Positions 6,548 to 13,837 of a stretch of DNA of 20,402 nt are shown piece by piece. This DNA is from JANQPC01 sp039208375 (GTDB lineage: Bacteria; Pseudomonadota; Alphaproteobacteria; Rhodobacterales; Rhodobacteraceae): NCBI GenBank assembly GCA_039208375.1, contig JBCCRC010000055.1, positions 1 through 20,402 of the forward strand. Reading direction: 5' to 3'. Under the pieces are notes generated by a model that worked only from the letters and a program-made list of their open reading frames with translations, made no database searches and was not told where the DNA came from. The position numbers and the translations under genes are program-made. The first letter of the stretch is position 1; each line of letters begins with the position of its first letter.

Positions 6548-7241
6548 CCTTGCGATCTACGATGATGTTGCCGCGCAATGGTGGTCCGACGACATCCGCT
6601 GGGTGCGCACCCTGAAGAACATGGTGCCGGGCCGTCTGGCATGGTTTGACCGGCAGGTTACATGGCCGGGCAAGGCGGTGCTGGATCTGGGGTGCGCCGG
6701 CGGCTTTATGGCAGAGGCCCTGGCTCGGAAGGGCGCCCACGTGACTGGGATCGACCCGGCGGCACAAGCGATCGAAGCCGCGCGCGCCCATGCTGACCAA
6801 CAAGATCTGACGATCAAATATGACGTGGGCGTCGGCGAGGCCCTGCCTTACGACAATGCCGCGTTCGATTATGTGGTCTGCGTGGATGTGTTGGAACATG
6901 TGGCCGATCTCACGCAGGTAATGCGTGAGGTGGCGCGCGTTCTGAAGCCCGGCGGCGTGTTTCTGTACGACACGATCAACCGCAACGCGCTCGCCCGGTT
7001 GGCGACGATCACAGTGGCGGAGAGTATTCTTCGACTTTTGCCCAGAGGCACGCATGATCCGGCGCTGTTCATCAAACCGGGCGAGTTGGCAGATGCAATC
7101 GTGCGCGCCGGGCTTAAGGTTGGGCCCAGCACGGGGCTTGGGCCCCGCGGGCTCACGCGGCGCGGCGATTTCACCTTCGGCCCTGTGCCGCTCAAAACCG
7201 TGATCTACATGGGCACGGCAAGAAAACCGGAGTATGCGTGA
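6525..7241 (+). CDS. UbiG-like SAM-dependent O-methyltransferase
   Basis: This 238-residue class I methyltransferase has motif I VLDLGCAGG at residues 52-60, the acidic GID of motif II at 75-77, and VDVLEHV at 120-126. The UbiG-type hallmarks YDTINRN (148-154) and GTHDPALFIKPGEL (175-188) are present. UbiG performs the O-methylations of ubiquinone synthesis. The N-terminus (NNLAIYDDVAAQWW) keeps the AxxWW element but otherwise looks divergent, so this may be a paralogue with another substrate. GAGGAG at 6514-6519 favours the ATG at 6525 over the GTG just before it. It overlaps the membrane methyltransferase gene upstream and the DUF4149 gene downstream (TGATG), indicating one coupled operon. 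Confidence 0.87.
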   Translation: MTTLERNNLAIYDDVAAQWWSDDIRWVRTLKNMVPGRLAWFDRQVTWPGKAVLDLGCAGGFMAEALARKGAHVTGIDPAAQAIEAARAHADQQDLTIKYDVGVGEALPYDNAAFDYVVCVDVLEHVADLTQVMREVARVLKPGGVFLYDTINRNALARLATITVAESILRLLPRGTHDPALFIKPGELADAIVRAGLKVGPSTGLGPRGLTRRGDFTFGPVPLKTVIYMGTARKPEYA

Positions 7242-7636
7242 TGTTCGAATTCGCTCTTTTGGTGACAGCGCTGATGTTCGGTGGCACGGTGCTTTATTCG
7301 TTTGGCTTTGCCGCCTTCGTCTTCACCGCCCTGCCGCCAGAAACGGCCGGGCCACTGATCCGCCGGGCGTTTCCGCATTTCTATCTGTTCGTCTTCGCCA
7401 CATCGGCCATCGCCGCCGCAGTATCTTTTTCCTACGACGCGACATCTGCGGCCCTTCTGGCAGCGATTGCGCTCACTACGATACCAGCGCGACAGGTTTT
7501 GATGCCCGCGATTAACAACGCCACCGATGCGGGCGAAACTCAGCGCTTCAAGGTGCTCCACACGCTTTCGGTGCTTATCACGCTTGCGCATATCGCGGTG
7601 GCGGCCGTTGTGATCGTGCGGTTGGGCAGTCTCTAG
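7241..7636 (+). CDS. DUF4149-family (TMEM205-like) membrane protein
   Basis: This 131-residue protein has four predicted membrane segments (about residues 3-30, 42-63, 68-86, 105-128). Its signature pieces fit DUF4149: FTALPPETAGPLIRRAFPHFY near the second segment, IPARQVLMPAINNATDAGE in the loop, and FKVLHTLSVLI before the last helix. The function of the family is unknown. Its ATG shares a base with the UbiG-like stop (TGATG), so it is translated with the methyltransferases. It ends 2 nt from the stop of the convergent pxpC-like gene, leaving no room for a separate terminator. Confidence 0.85.
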   Translation: MFEFALLVTALMFGGTVLYSFGFAAFVFTALPPETAGPLIRRAFPHFYLFVFATSAIAAAVSFSYDATSAALLAAIALTTIPARQVLMPAINNATDAGETQRFKVLHTLSVLITLAHIAVAAVVIVRLGSL

Positions 7637-7638
7637 CA

Positions 7639-8655
7639 CTAGCTTTCCACCGCGCGCCCATCGGTGACGCCGCTGATGAGGCCATATTCCAGTAGATCGC
7701 GCATCTCACGCGGATCCCGCAGCAAGGGCGTGCATTTCGCGTGCAGACTTGCCTGCTCTGCCGCCGCCGCGCGGGCGATTTTCACGGCTTCTTCGAGACC
7801 GATGAAACGGAAACGCAGCTCTGCACCGGGCGGGGCTTGTGCAACGCGCGGCAAATCGGTGAGGATAACGGAGCCAAGCCGCGGATAGCCCCCCGTCGTG
7901 CCGCACTCGGCAAGAAGAACGTAAGGCGCGCCATCGCCAGTGATCTGGATATCACCCGGCACGATGGCCTCCGACAGGATCGTAAGCCCCTGGGAGAGCC
8001 CGAAGCCCTCTCCGTCCGGCTCCATCCGCACTCCCATACGGTTGCCGCGCAGGCCGCGGTGAAACACTGCTGCCTCGAAACGCGCGATCTCGGCGGTATC
8101 GAACAGGTGCGTTTGTAGGCTGGCGACGACGCGGATCGTGCCCCCATCGAAGCGGGAATCTGCGGGAACCTGTAAGCCGACGGGCCCGCCTGCGTCGCGG
8201 CCGACAGGAAGCTGGGTTCCAACCTCCACGGGCGCACCCAGCCCCGCCACCAGATGTGTGCTGCGTGATCCCAGATGTGGGGGTGTATCGATCCCGCCGC
8301 CGACGCTGAGATAGCCGTAAACCCCTGCCTCCGCCGGGCCGATGGTAAGCGCCACGCCCGCGGGCAGCAGGTGGCTCGCGTTCCAGGCTAACGGGCGCCC
8401 ATCTAGCGACCCGCGCATGGGAGCGCCGGTGCATGCGATGCGCATATCCTCACTGGCCTCGAATACGCCCCCCGCCCCGGCAAGCTCCAACACCGCCAGG
8501 TCGGGATCCTGGCCGAGAAGTGCTGCACCCTCCACCAGAGCCAAGCGGTCAGCCGCCCCACCGCGAGACAGCCCGTAGGCCAAGTAGCCCGGGCGGCCCA
8601 GATCCTGAACGGTTACGCCCGGGCCCGCACGGGTGACAGTGAGCACACGGTTCAC
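7639..8655 (-). CDS. pxpC: 5-oxoprolinase subunit C / biotin-dependent carboxyltransferase family (PxpC/KipA-like)
   Basis: The start contains TVQDLGRPGY (residues 15-24), the signature of the KipA/PxpC/urea-amidolyase-like carboxyltransferase family. Further family segments are YGLSRGGAADRLAL, YLSVGGGIDTPPHLGSRST and GSVILTDLPRVAQAPPGA. With 338 residues the length is normal. In PxpABC this subunit helps ATP-driven opening of 5-oxoproline to L-glutamate. The GTG at 8655 overlaps the pxpB TGA (GTGA), with GAGG 10 nt upstream. An in-frame ATG at 8670 would add five residues. It is the last gene of the TRAP operon. Because PxpA is missing nearby, the actual substrate may differ from 5-oxoproline. 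Confidence 0.9.
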   Translation of the reverse strand: MNRVLTVTRAGPGVTVQDLGRPGYLAYGLSRGGAADRLALVEGAALLGQDPDLAVLELAGAGGVFEASEDMRIACTGAPMRGSLDGRPLAWNASHLLPAGVALTIGPAEAGVYGYLSVGGGIDTPPHLGSRSTHLVAGLGAPVEVGTQLPVGRDAGGPVGLQVPADSRFDGGTIRVVASLQTHLFDTAEIARFEAAVFHRGLRGNRMGVRMEPDGEGFGLSQGLTILSEAIVPGDIQITGDGAPYVLLAECGTTGGYPRLGSVILTDLPRVAQAPPGAELRFRFIGLEEAVKIARAAAAEQASLHAKCTPLLRDPREMRDLLEYGLISGVTDGRAVES

Positions 8656-9374
8656 GCCAGCGCCTCGCATATAGCTCCGCCGCCGGGATCGTGCTCGAGC
8701 GCCGCAAGCGCGTCTGCCCCCACCGGATGAAACGCAATCTCATCGCCGGAGCGCAGCAAAAAGGGCGCATCCGCCTCGGGTTGGAAAAGGCGAACGGCGG
8801 TCTGCCCCACATGCCGCCAACCCGTTGGCGTGGTGTTCGGGAACAGCACCATCTGGCGGATCGCTAGGCAAAGCCCGCCTGCGGGCACCGCGGCGGTGAT
8901 ATCTGTCAGCCGCGGGATATCCCATGCCTCAGGTAGCACACCGAGATAGGGCATACCCGGCGCAAAGCCGATCGTTTGCACACGCAGCCGCGTGGCGCAG
9001 ATCATCTTTACCGCAGCTGCCGCGCCCATTCCTGCGGCCTCTGCCGCCTCGGCCAATTGCGGGCCGGCATCGTCCCCGAAAGCGGCAGGGATGCGCCAGA
9101 GGCGGCGGCCTTGGGGCAGTGGCGCAGCGTGCCAGTCCTGTTCCCCAAGAAGGGTTTCCAGGGCCACGCGGATCTCATCATGGGCGATCTGCAATGGATC
9201 GAAGCGGAGGTAAGTCGAAACAAGCGAAGTAGCGCTTTCCTGCACCCCCGCGAGCCCTGCCGCCTCAACGGCGTTCCGGAAGGCCAGCGCGGCGCGGTTC
9301 GCGGCCTCGTCCAGCCCCTCTCCGAAGGTAACAAGAAAACCGTCAAACCCTGCGGGCTTGATCGTCGGTTTCAT
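8652..9374 (-). CDS. pxpB: 5-oxoprolinase subunit B-like protein (PxpB/KipI family), divergent
   Basis: This 240-residue protein shows the KipI/PxpB landmarks IGFAPGMPYLGVLPE (135-149) and VPAGG (163-167), then GWRHVGQTAVRLF (185-197) and LRSGDEIAFHPV (207-218). It should pair with the PxpC-like protein. The stretch LAIRQMVLFPNTTPTGW replaces the more usual AGGQTGIYP-SPGGW segment, and the His normally found before the GFxPGFPYL motif is not evident. It is therefore an outlying family member that may act on a different amide or lactam. The ATG overlaps the stop of the DUF2848 gene (TGATG). The open frame continues upstream, but those residues lie inside DUF2848. Confidence 0.87.
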   Translation of the reverse strand: MKPTIKPAGFDGFLVTFGEGLDEAANRAALAFRNAVEAAGLAGVQESATSLVSTYLRFDPLQIAHDEIRVALETLLGEQDWHAAPLPQGRRLWRIPAAFGDDAGPQLAEAAEAAGMGAAAAVKMICATRLRVQTIGFAPGMPYLGVLPEAWDIPRLTDITAAVPAGGLCLAIRQMVLFPNTTPTGWRHVGQTAVRLFQPEADAPFLLRSGDEIAFHPVGADALAALEHDPGGGAICEALA

Positions 9375-10027
9375 CAGGCCACAACCGGCAGCGCCGTGAC
9401 CCGGTATTCGAAGGTAAGCGCACGACCGAGAACCGGATCGCCCAGCTGCATCCGATAGGCGGTGGCGGGGCGCACCCCGCCGATGGCGGCCAGCGTGCCG
9501 CAAAGCATCGCGCCGCCCTCCTGAAGCGGCGCGCCGGCGATTAGCTCATCCAGCGGGCGGATCGCGGCGAGTGTACCGGCCTGATAGACAACCCAGCCGC
9601 CGGCCTCTTCGATCTCGCAACTCAACTCAAGCCGATCGAGATGGCCCGCGACCTCCTCAAACCGCCAGAGTGCACCACAAATTGGCTTGGCGCAGACCTG
9701 TTTTGAAAGCGCAACGGAAGTGGCTTCGAGCGCCCGGTCCGTATGGTCAGACGCAAGGCCGAGCCAGAGCGTGCCCTCCGCACGGACCACAAGCGGCTCG
9801 ATTTCGCCCGAACTGTCGGCGCCGACCACCTCGATGGCGGAATCTTGGGTCAGAAGGCCCTGCGCCACGCGATAGTAGAGCGGCACTTTCGAGGGCGGTG
9901 CCACGCCAAGCGCCGCCAGTTCTTCGATATGATGGTCAACGGCGGCGCGGTCGCGCGCCGTCCAACCGGCCACCACGGCATGGGTGATTTCGATCTCGCG
10001 CGGCCCTGCGGATGTCTCGAACTCCAT
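9374..10027 (-). CDS. DUF2848 family protein
   Basis: This 217-residue soluble protein matches my memory of DUF2848: an N-terminal ITHAVVAGWTARD, PSKVPLYYRV (45-54), the central GLASDHTDRALEATSVALSKQVC (about 90-112) and CGTLAAIGGVRP (176-187). The order of an acidic D/H/D cluster, a conserved Lys and a late GTL-GG turn is reminiscent of fumarylacetoacetate-hydrolase-like enzymes, which is only an inference. The biochemical role is not established to my knowledge. It lies 3 nt after dctM, whose end supplies the GGATAGG ribosome site, and it is coupled to pxpB, so it probably acts on the imported compound. Confidence 0.87.
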   Translation of the reverse strand: MEFETSAGPREIEITHAVVAGWTARDRAAVDHHIEELAALGVAPPSKVPLYYRVAQGLLTQDSAIEVVGADSSGEIEPLVVRAEGTLWLGLASDHTDRALEATSVALSKQVCAKPICGALWRFEEVAGHLDRLELSCEIEEAGGWVVYQAGTLAAIRPLDELIAGAPLQEGGAMLCGTLAAIGGVRPATAYRMQLGDPVLGRALTFEYRVTALPVVA

Positions 10028-10030
10028 CGC

Positions 10031-11320
10031 CTATCCTTCGCTCAGCACCGAGGGCAGGTAAAGCGCAATGGCGGGGAAAATTATCAAGAGCGCGACCATG
10101 ATCAGCATCGCGATCACGTAAGGGATCGCCCCCACCATCACCTCGCCCATTCGGCCCATTTTCCGCGCGCCTTGCACCACATAAAGGTTCAGCCCCACCG
10201 GCGGCGTGATCAGCGCCATTTCGATCAGCACGATCATCAGGATGCCGAACCAGATCGGATCGAACCCTTGCGCAACGACAAGGGGCACGATGATCGGGAT
10301 CGTCACCACCATCAGCGAAAGCGTTTCGATGAAGAACCCCAGCACGATGTAGATCACCACCACCACGAGGATCAGTCCGGTGGGCGACAGGCCCATGCCA
10401 TCGAGCAGCGCTTGCAATTCCCGCCCAAGCCCCGCCGAGGCCAGCGTGAAGTTCAAAAACGAGGCGCCGATGACCACGAGCATGATCATCGAGGTTATCT
10501 TGATCGTACCCAGCAGGCTTTCGGCAAACATCGTAAGGCTCACGCCGCCGAAGAGCGCCGCGATTACGATGGCGCCCGCCACGCCCACGGCGGCGGCCTC
10601 GGTGGGCGTGGCCCAGCCCCGGTAGATCGTGCCGATGATCACGGTGAAGAGAAGCACGATGGGAATGAGGTGCAAAAGCGCGCGCGACATCTCAGCGAGC
10701 GGGAAGGTGCGGCGGGTGCCGCCAAGTTCGGGCCGCACAAGGCAGATCAGCGCGGTGATCGCCATGAACCCAAGCGCGAGCGCCACGCCGGGGATGAGCC
10801 CGGCCAGAAACAGTTGCGGGATCGAGGTTTGGGTGAGAAAGCCGTACACGATCAGGTTGATCGAGGGTGGGATCATGATGCCCAGCGTGCCCCCCGCCGC
10901 GATCGCGCCGGAGAAAAGCCGCGGATCGTAGCCGAGCTTCTCGGCCTGGGGCATGGCCACCGTCGCCACCGTCGCCGCCGTGGCCACAGAAGAGCCCGAG
11001 GTAGCCGAAAACATCGTCGCCGTGGCCACATTGGCATGGACGAGCCCGCCCGGCATCCAGCTCACCCACCGGTCGAGCGCCGCATAGGTGCGCGCGGCGA
11101 TACCAGAGCGCACAAGGATCTCGCCCAGAAGCACGAAGAACGGGATCGCGATCAGCGTGGCGTTGTTGGAGGTGGACCAGACGAGGTTTCCCAGCCCCCG
11201 GATCAGCGGGAAGGGCGAAAAGAACGCATCCACCCCAAAGCCCAGCAGAAACAGCACGATCCCCACCGGGATCGACAGCGCAAGAAGGCCCAAAAGACCC
11301 GCAGCAATCGCCCAGATCAT
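10031..11320 (-). CDS. dctM: TRAP transporter large permease (DctM)
   Basis: This 429-residue protein has about 12 membrane helices and the DctM core SATSGSSVATAATVATVAMP, then KLGYDPRLFSGAIAAGGTLG and IMIPPSINLIVYG. These are the signature of the large, ion-coupled subunit of TRAP transporters. The final part (ITPPVGLNLYVVQG) repeats the PP-V-GLNLYV pattern of the second half. Start MIWAIAAG is fixed by the ATGA overlap with dctQ. The frame is open further upstream, but that part is inside dctQ. It uses a sodium or proton gradient to import the ligand delivered by DctP. Confidence 0.95.
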   Translation of the reverse strand: MIWAIAAGLLGLLALSIPVGIVLFLLGFGVDAFFSPFPLIRGLGNLVWSTSNNATLIAIPFFVLLGEILVRSGIAARTYAALDRWVSWMPGGLVHANVATATMFSATSGSSVATAATVATVAMPQAEKLGYDPRLFSGAIAAGGTLGIMIPPSINLIVYGFLTQTSIPQLFLAGLIPGVALALGFMAITALICLVRPELGGTRRTFPLAEMSRALLHLIPIVLLFTVIIGTIYRGWATPTEAAAVGVAGAIVIAALFGGVSLTMFAESLLGTIKITSMIMLVVIGASFLNFTLASAGLGRELQALLDGMGLSPTGLILVVVVIYIVLGFFIETLSLMVVTIPIIVPLVVAQGFDPIWFGILMIVLIEMALITPPVGLNLYVVQGARKMGRMGEVMVGAIPYVIAMLIMVALLIIFPAIALYLPSVLSEG

Positions 11321-11865
11321 GGCGTCGCATCCTCTTCGCCGAAGCAACCGATGGCTTCGTCGGCTTCTGTGAGCCGGCCCTTCATCACGAGCATTGCGGC
11401 GGCCACAAAGGTGAGCCACGCCATTGCGGCAAACCAGATCCAGCCCGCAAACCAGGGCGTTTGAACCCAGGCCAGCGGGGTTTCGAGGGGCGTATTGGCG
11501 CGCGAGCTGTTTTCAAGCGACCGCGCCAGCACCGGCCAGCATTTGTAGGCGATCAGCGTGACCGTGCCTGTCAGCACCAGCATCGCAAAGAGATCCACCA
11601 AGGCCCGCCCGCGCGGGCCAGCCTTGCGGCGCAGGATATCAATCCGCACGTGGCCGAGCTCCAGCAACGTGAAGGCCATGCCCCAGGAGGTGGCGATGGC
11701 CATCACGTAGCCGGAAATCTCATCGGTGCCGCCGAAGGACGCGCCAACCTGGCGCAACACGATATCGGCCAGAACGATTGCGGCACAGGCCATGAGCCCC
11801 GCGCCGGTGAGAAGCGCGATGCGGCGGTTGAGCCGCCGCACCGTTTCAAGCAATCGTTCTTCCAT
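11317..11865 (-). CDS. dctQ: TRAP transporter small permease (DctQ)
   Basis: This 182-residue protein has four hydrophobic helices (about residues 17-37, 50-68, 89-110, 137-160). The DctQ features are VLADIVLRQVGASFGGTDEISGYVMAIATSWG and the polar loop LLELGHVRIDILRRK, where GHVRIDIL matches the family's conserved H(V/I)R-D motif. It forms the membrane complex with DctM. It follows dctP by 8 nt and overlaps dctM by ATGA. The tail (FGEEDATP) is cytoplasmic and variable. Confidence 0.93.
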   Translation of the reverse strand: MEERLLETVRRLNRRIALLTGAGLMACAAIVLADIVLRQVGASFGGTDEISGYVMAIATSWGMAFTLLELGHVRIDILRRKAGPRGRALVDLFAMLVLTGTVTLIAYKCWPVLARSLENSSRANTPLETPLAWVQTPWFAGWIWFAAMAWLTFVAAAMLVMKGRLTEADEAIGCFGEEDATP

Positions 11866-11873
11866 CGGGGCCG

Positions 11874-12908
11874 TCAGCTGCCGATTTGCACACCGACCAC
11901 GCTGCCCACGCTGGCATTCCAGCGTTCGGCCCAGTCACCCCCCGCGCGCTCGGCCCAATCGGGCAGCACTTCGTTGACAAGCACGCCGCGCGCCTTCTCG
12001 AAATCGGCATCCAACACCTCGACAAGCGTCATCCCTCGCGCATCCCCTGCCGGGCAGTCGCCATTGCCGGTGAGGCAGGCGATATCGTTGACGAGTGCAT
12101 CCTGCGCGCTGGCCCACGCGGGATCTTCGAACTCCGATGCCACCTGCGCGGTGATCAGCTCCTGGGTTTCCGCATCGAGCCCGTTCCACTTATCCATGTT
12201 CATGGCCGTCACCACACTATCCCAACCCCCCAGCGGGATCGGCATGAGATGGGTGGACACTTCCAACCAGCCCGCGGAGTAGCCCGAGCCTGCGCCGGTG
12301 ACAGCGCAATCGACTACCCCCTTCTGAAGCGCGCCGGGCACTTCGGAAAAGCCCACGTTCACACCCTCGGCGCCCAGCGCTTCGAGGAACTTCGCCGTCA
12401 TTCGGCCCGAGGCGCGCACCTTCAAACCTTCAAGATCGGCGAGTTCCGAGACCTCCGCGTTGCAGAACACCACCTGCGGCGGATAGGGCGCAATCGCCAG
12501 AACCTTGCTGTTGAAACGGTCGGCATAGATGTCTTCCACCATCGGGCGGGCGGCATCGACCATCGCGCGCGCCTCGTCCGCCGTCAGCGCGAGAAGTGGA
12601 ACGTCGAGCCCTTCAAGCTCCGGCGCATCCGCTACGGCATAATCCGCCACAGTCATCGCCACGTCATAAACGCCATCGCCGAGCAGGCGGAACACATCCC
12701 CCACCCCCAGGTTCATCTGATTATGCGTGGTCAGCGCAACATTGAGGTCCCCGCCAGAAGCCGCTGGCAGCGTTTCGCCCCAGAATGGCGCCTCATACTG
12801 CTGGTGCAGCGGGAGCCCGGACCAACTTCCGACCACCGAAAGATCTTCGGCAAACGCGGGTGCGGCGATTGCGGTGGAGGCGACGAGAATACTGAGCGTT
12901 CGATTCAT
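11874..12908 (-). CDS. dctP: TRAP transporter substrate-binding protein (DctP)
   Basis: This 344-residue periplasmic receptor has a clear signal peptide (MNRTLSILVASTAIAAPAFA, cleavage about residue 20). The DctP core GLKVRASGRMTAKFLEALG (161-179) includes R166, the arginine that normally salt-bridges a ligand carboxylate. The ligand therefore most likely has a carboxylate. Two cysteines, C278 and C285, near the C-terminal helices may form a disulfide in the periplasm. The start has an ideal ribosome site, AAGGAG at 12916-12921, 7 nt before the ATG, suggesting high expression. It is 22 nt downstream of the hydro-lyase gene. The ligand is not determined by sequence alone. Confidence 0.94.
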   Translation of the reverse strand: MNRTLSILVASTAIAAPAFAEDLSVVGSWSGLPLHQQYEAPFWGETLPAASGGDLNVALTTHNQMNLGVGDVFRLLGDGVYDVAMTVADYAVADAPELEGLDVPLLALTADEARAMVDAARPMVEDIYADRFNSKVLAIAPYPPQVVFCNAEVSELADLEGLKVRASGRMTAKFLEALGAEGVNVGFSEVPGALQKGVVDCAVTGAGSGYSAGWLEVSTHLMPIPLGGWDSVVTAMNMDKWNGLDAETQELITAQVASEFEDPAWASAQDALVNDIACLTGNGDCPAGDARGMTLVEVLDADFEKARGVLVNEVLPDWAERAGGDWAERWNASVGSVVGVQIGS

Positions 12909-12930
12909 TGGGTTTCTCCTTGTTGGTTCA

Positions 12931-13749
12931 TTAGGCGTGTTGGATCAAAACGGGCACTTCGGCGTCTTCGGCAATATCGGTAATCAGCATGTGTCCGGGC
13001 TTGTGGGTGATGCAGATCGGCAGGCGCGCGGCCTCAATGGCCACTTGGGGCGTCACACCGCAGGCCCAGAACACAGGCACATGGCCCTCTGGAACCGGCG
13101 CGGGATCGCCCCAATCAGGGCGGGCGAGATCTGCAATCCCGAGCCCTGCGGGATCGCCTGCGTAAACCGGAGCGCCATGGGCCAGCGGGAAGCGGCGGGA
13201 GATCTCTGCGGCCTCATGCACCCGGCCCTCGGGGATCGCCCGCATCGAGACGACCATCTTGCCCGCAAACGGCCCCGCGGGCACGGTTTCGATGTTCGAG
13301 CGGAACATTGGCACGGTTTTGTTAGCGTCGATATGCCAGAGCGGAATGCCCGCGGCCTGAAGCGCGCGCTCGAACGTGAAGGAACAACCGAGCGCGAAGG
13401 CCACGAAATCCTCCTGCCAAAGATCGGCAATGTCCTTGACCGATCCCGCAAGCTGGCCACCGCGGTAGATGTTGTAGGCAGGAACATCGCTTCGGATATC
13501 CAGATCGCCCCCCATCGTGGCAAGCCAGGGATTGCCAGTGTCAGACACGCCCGTAAGCGGGCAAGGTTTGGGGTTGCGCTGGCAGTAGCGCATGAAATCT
13601 AGGGCATACCCCTCTGGCATGATGGCGAGATTGGCTTGCAGATACCCCCGGCCCAGCCCGGCCGTGTGCGAGGCGTAGCGGCGGTTGCGGATCGCGGCGC
13701 GCACATCGGCAAGTGCACTGTTCTTCAGTGTTTCGTAGAGTTCCGACAT
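12931..13749 (-). CDS. DUF1445 family putative hydro-lyase / D-glutamate cyclase-like protein
   Basis: This 272-residue cytoplasmic protein carries the DUF1445 (YcsI) blocks in order: FMRYCQRNPKPCPL (52-65), DFVAFALGCSFTFERAL (114-130), VPMFRSNI (146-153), VVSMRAIP (166-173), HGAPVYAGDP (191-200), VPVFWACGVTPQ (224-235) and ITHKPGHMLITD (247-258). The family includes D-glutamate cyclase, which makes 5-oxo-D-proline, and enzymes annotated as hydro-lyases. The His-Cys-rich conserved blocks probably form the active site. M at 13749 is chosen because an AAAGGCGGG ribosome site precedes it, and the open frame upstream is intergenic. It is the first gene of the TRAP operon and follows the LysR regulator. 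Confidence 0.9.
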   Translation of the reverse strand: MSELYETLKNSALADVRAAIRNRRYASHTAGLGRGYLQANLAIMPEGYALDFMRYCQRNPKPCPLTGVSDTGNPWLATMGGDLDIRSDVPAYNIYRGGQLAGSVKDIADLWQEDFVAFALGCSFTFERALQAAGIPLWHIDANKTVPMFRSNIETVPAGPFAGKMVVSMRAIPEGRVHEAAEISRRFPLAHGAPVYAGDPAGLGIADLARPDWGDPAPVPEGHVPVFWACGVTPQVAIEAARLPICITHKPGHMLITDIAEDAEVPVLIQHA

Positions 13750-13785
13750 GCCCCGCCTTTCGTGGCATAGGCTGACGCCCGCTCG

Positions 13786-13837
13786 GCATAAAAGCAAATC
13801 GAAAAAACTTACCGAAGTCTATAAAGTACGTTTATGC
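13786..13837. promoter_or_regulatory. inverted repeat in the hydro-lyase/TRAP operon promoter region
   Basis: GCATAAA (13786-13792) and TTTATGC (13831-13837) form a 7-bp inverted repeat separated by 38 bp, within an AT-rich gap ahead of the minus-strand operon. One arm overlaps the last codons of the LysR gene. Spaced dyads of this kind can bind LysR dimers, but the LysR T-N11-A core is not clear. No well-spaced promoter hexamers could be assigned. Treat it as a candidate regulatory site only. Confidence 0.3.

Noticed and set aside
9743..11464. Long plus-strand open frame of 573 codons rich in His, Arg, Asp and Gln
   Set aside because: It lies opposite DUF2848 and dctM, whose minus-strand frames have clear family motifs. 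Its low-complexity His/Arg/Asp composition is typical of the antisense of GC-rich genes.
11461..12983. Two overlapping plus-strand open frames of 273 and 365 codons opposite dctQ and dctP
   Set aside because: The minus-strand genes have a signal peptide, TRAP motifs and a strong ribosome site. The plus-strand frames have none.
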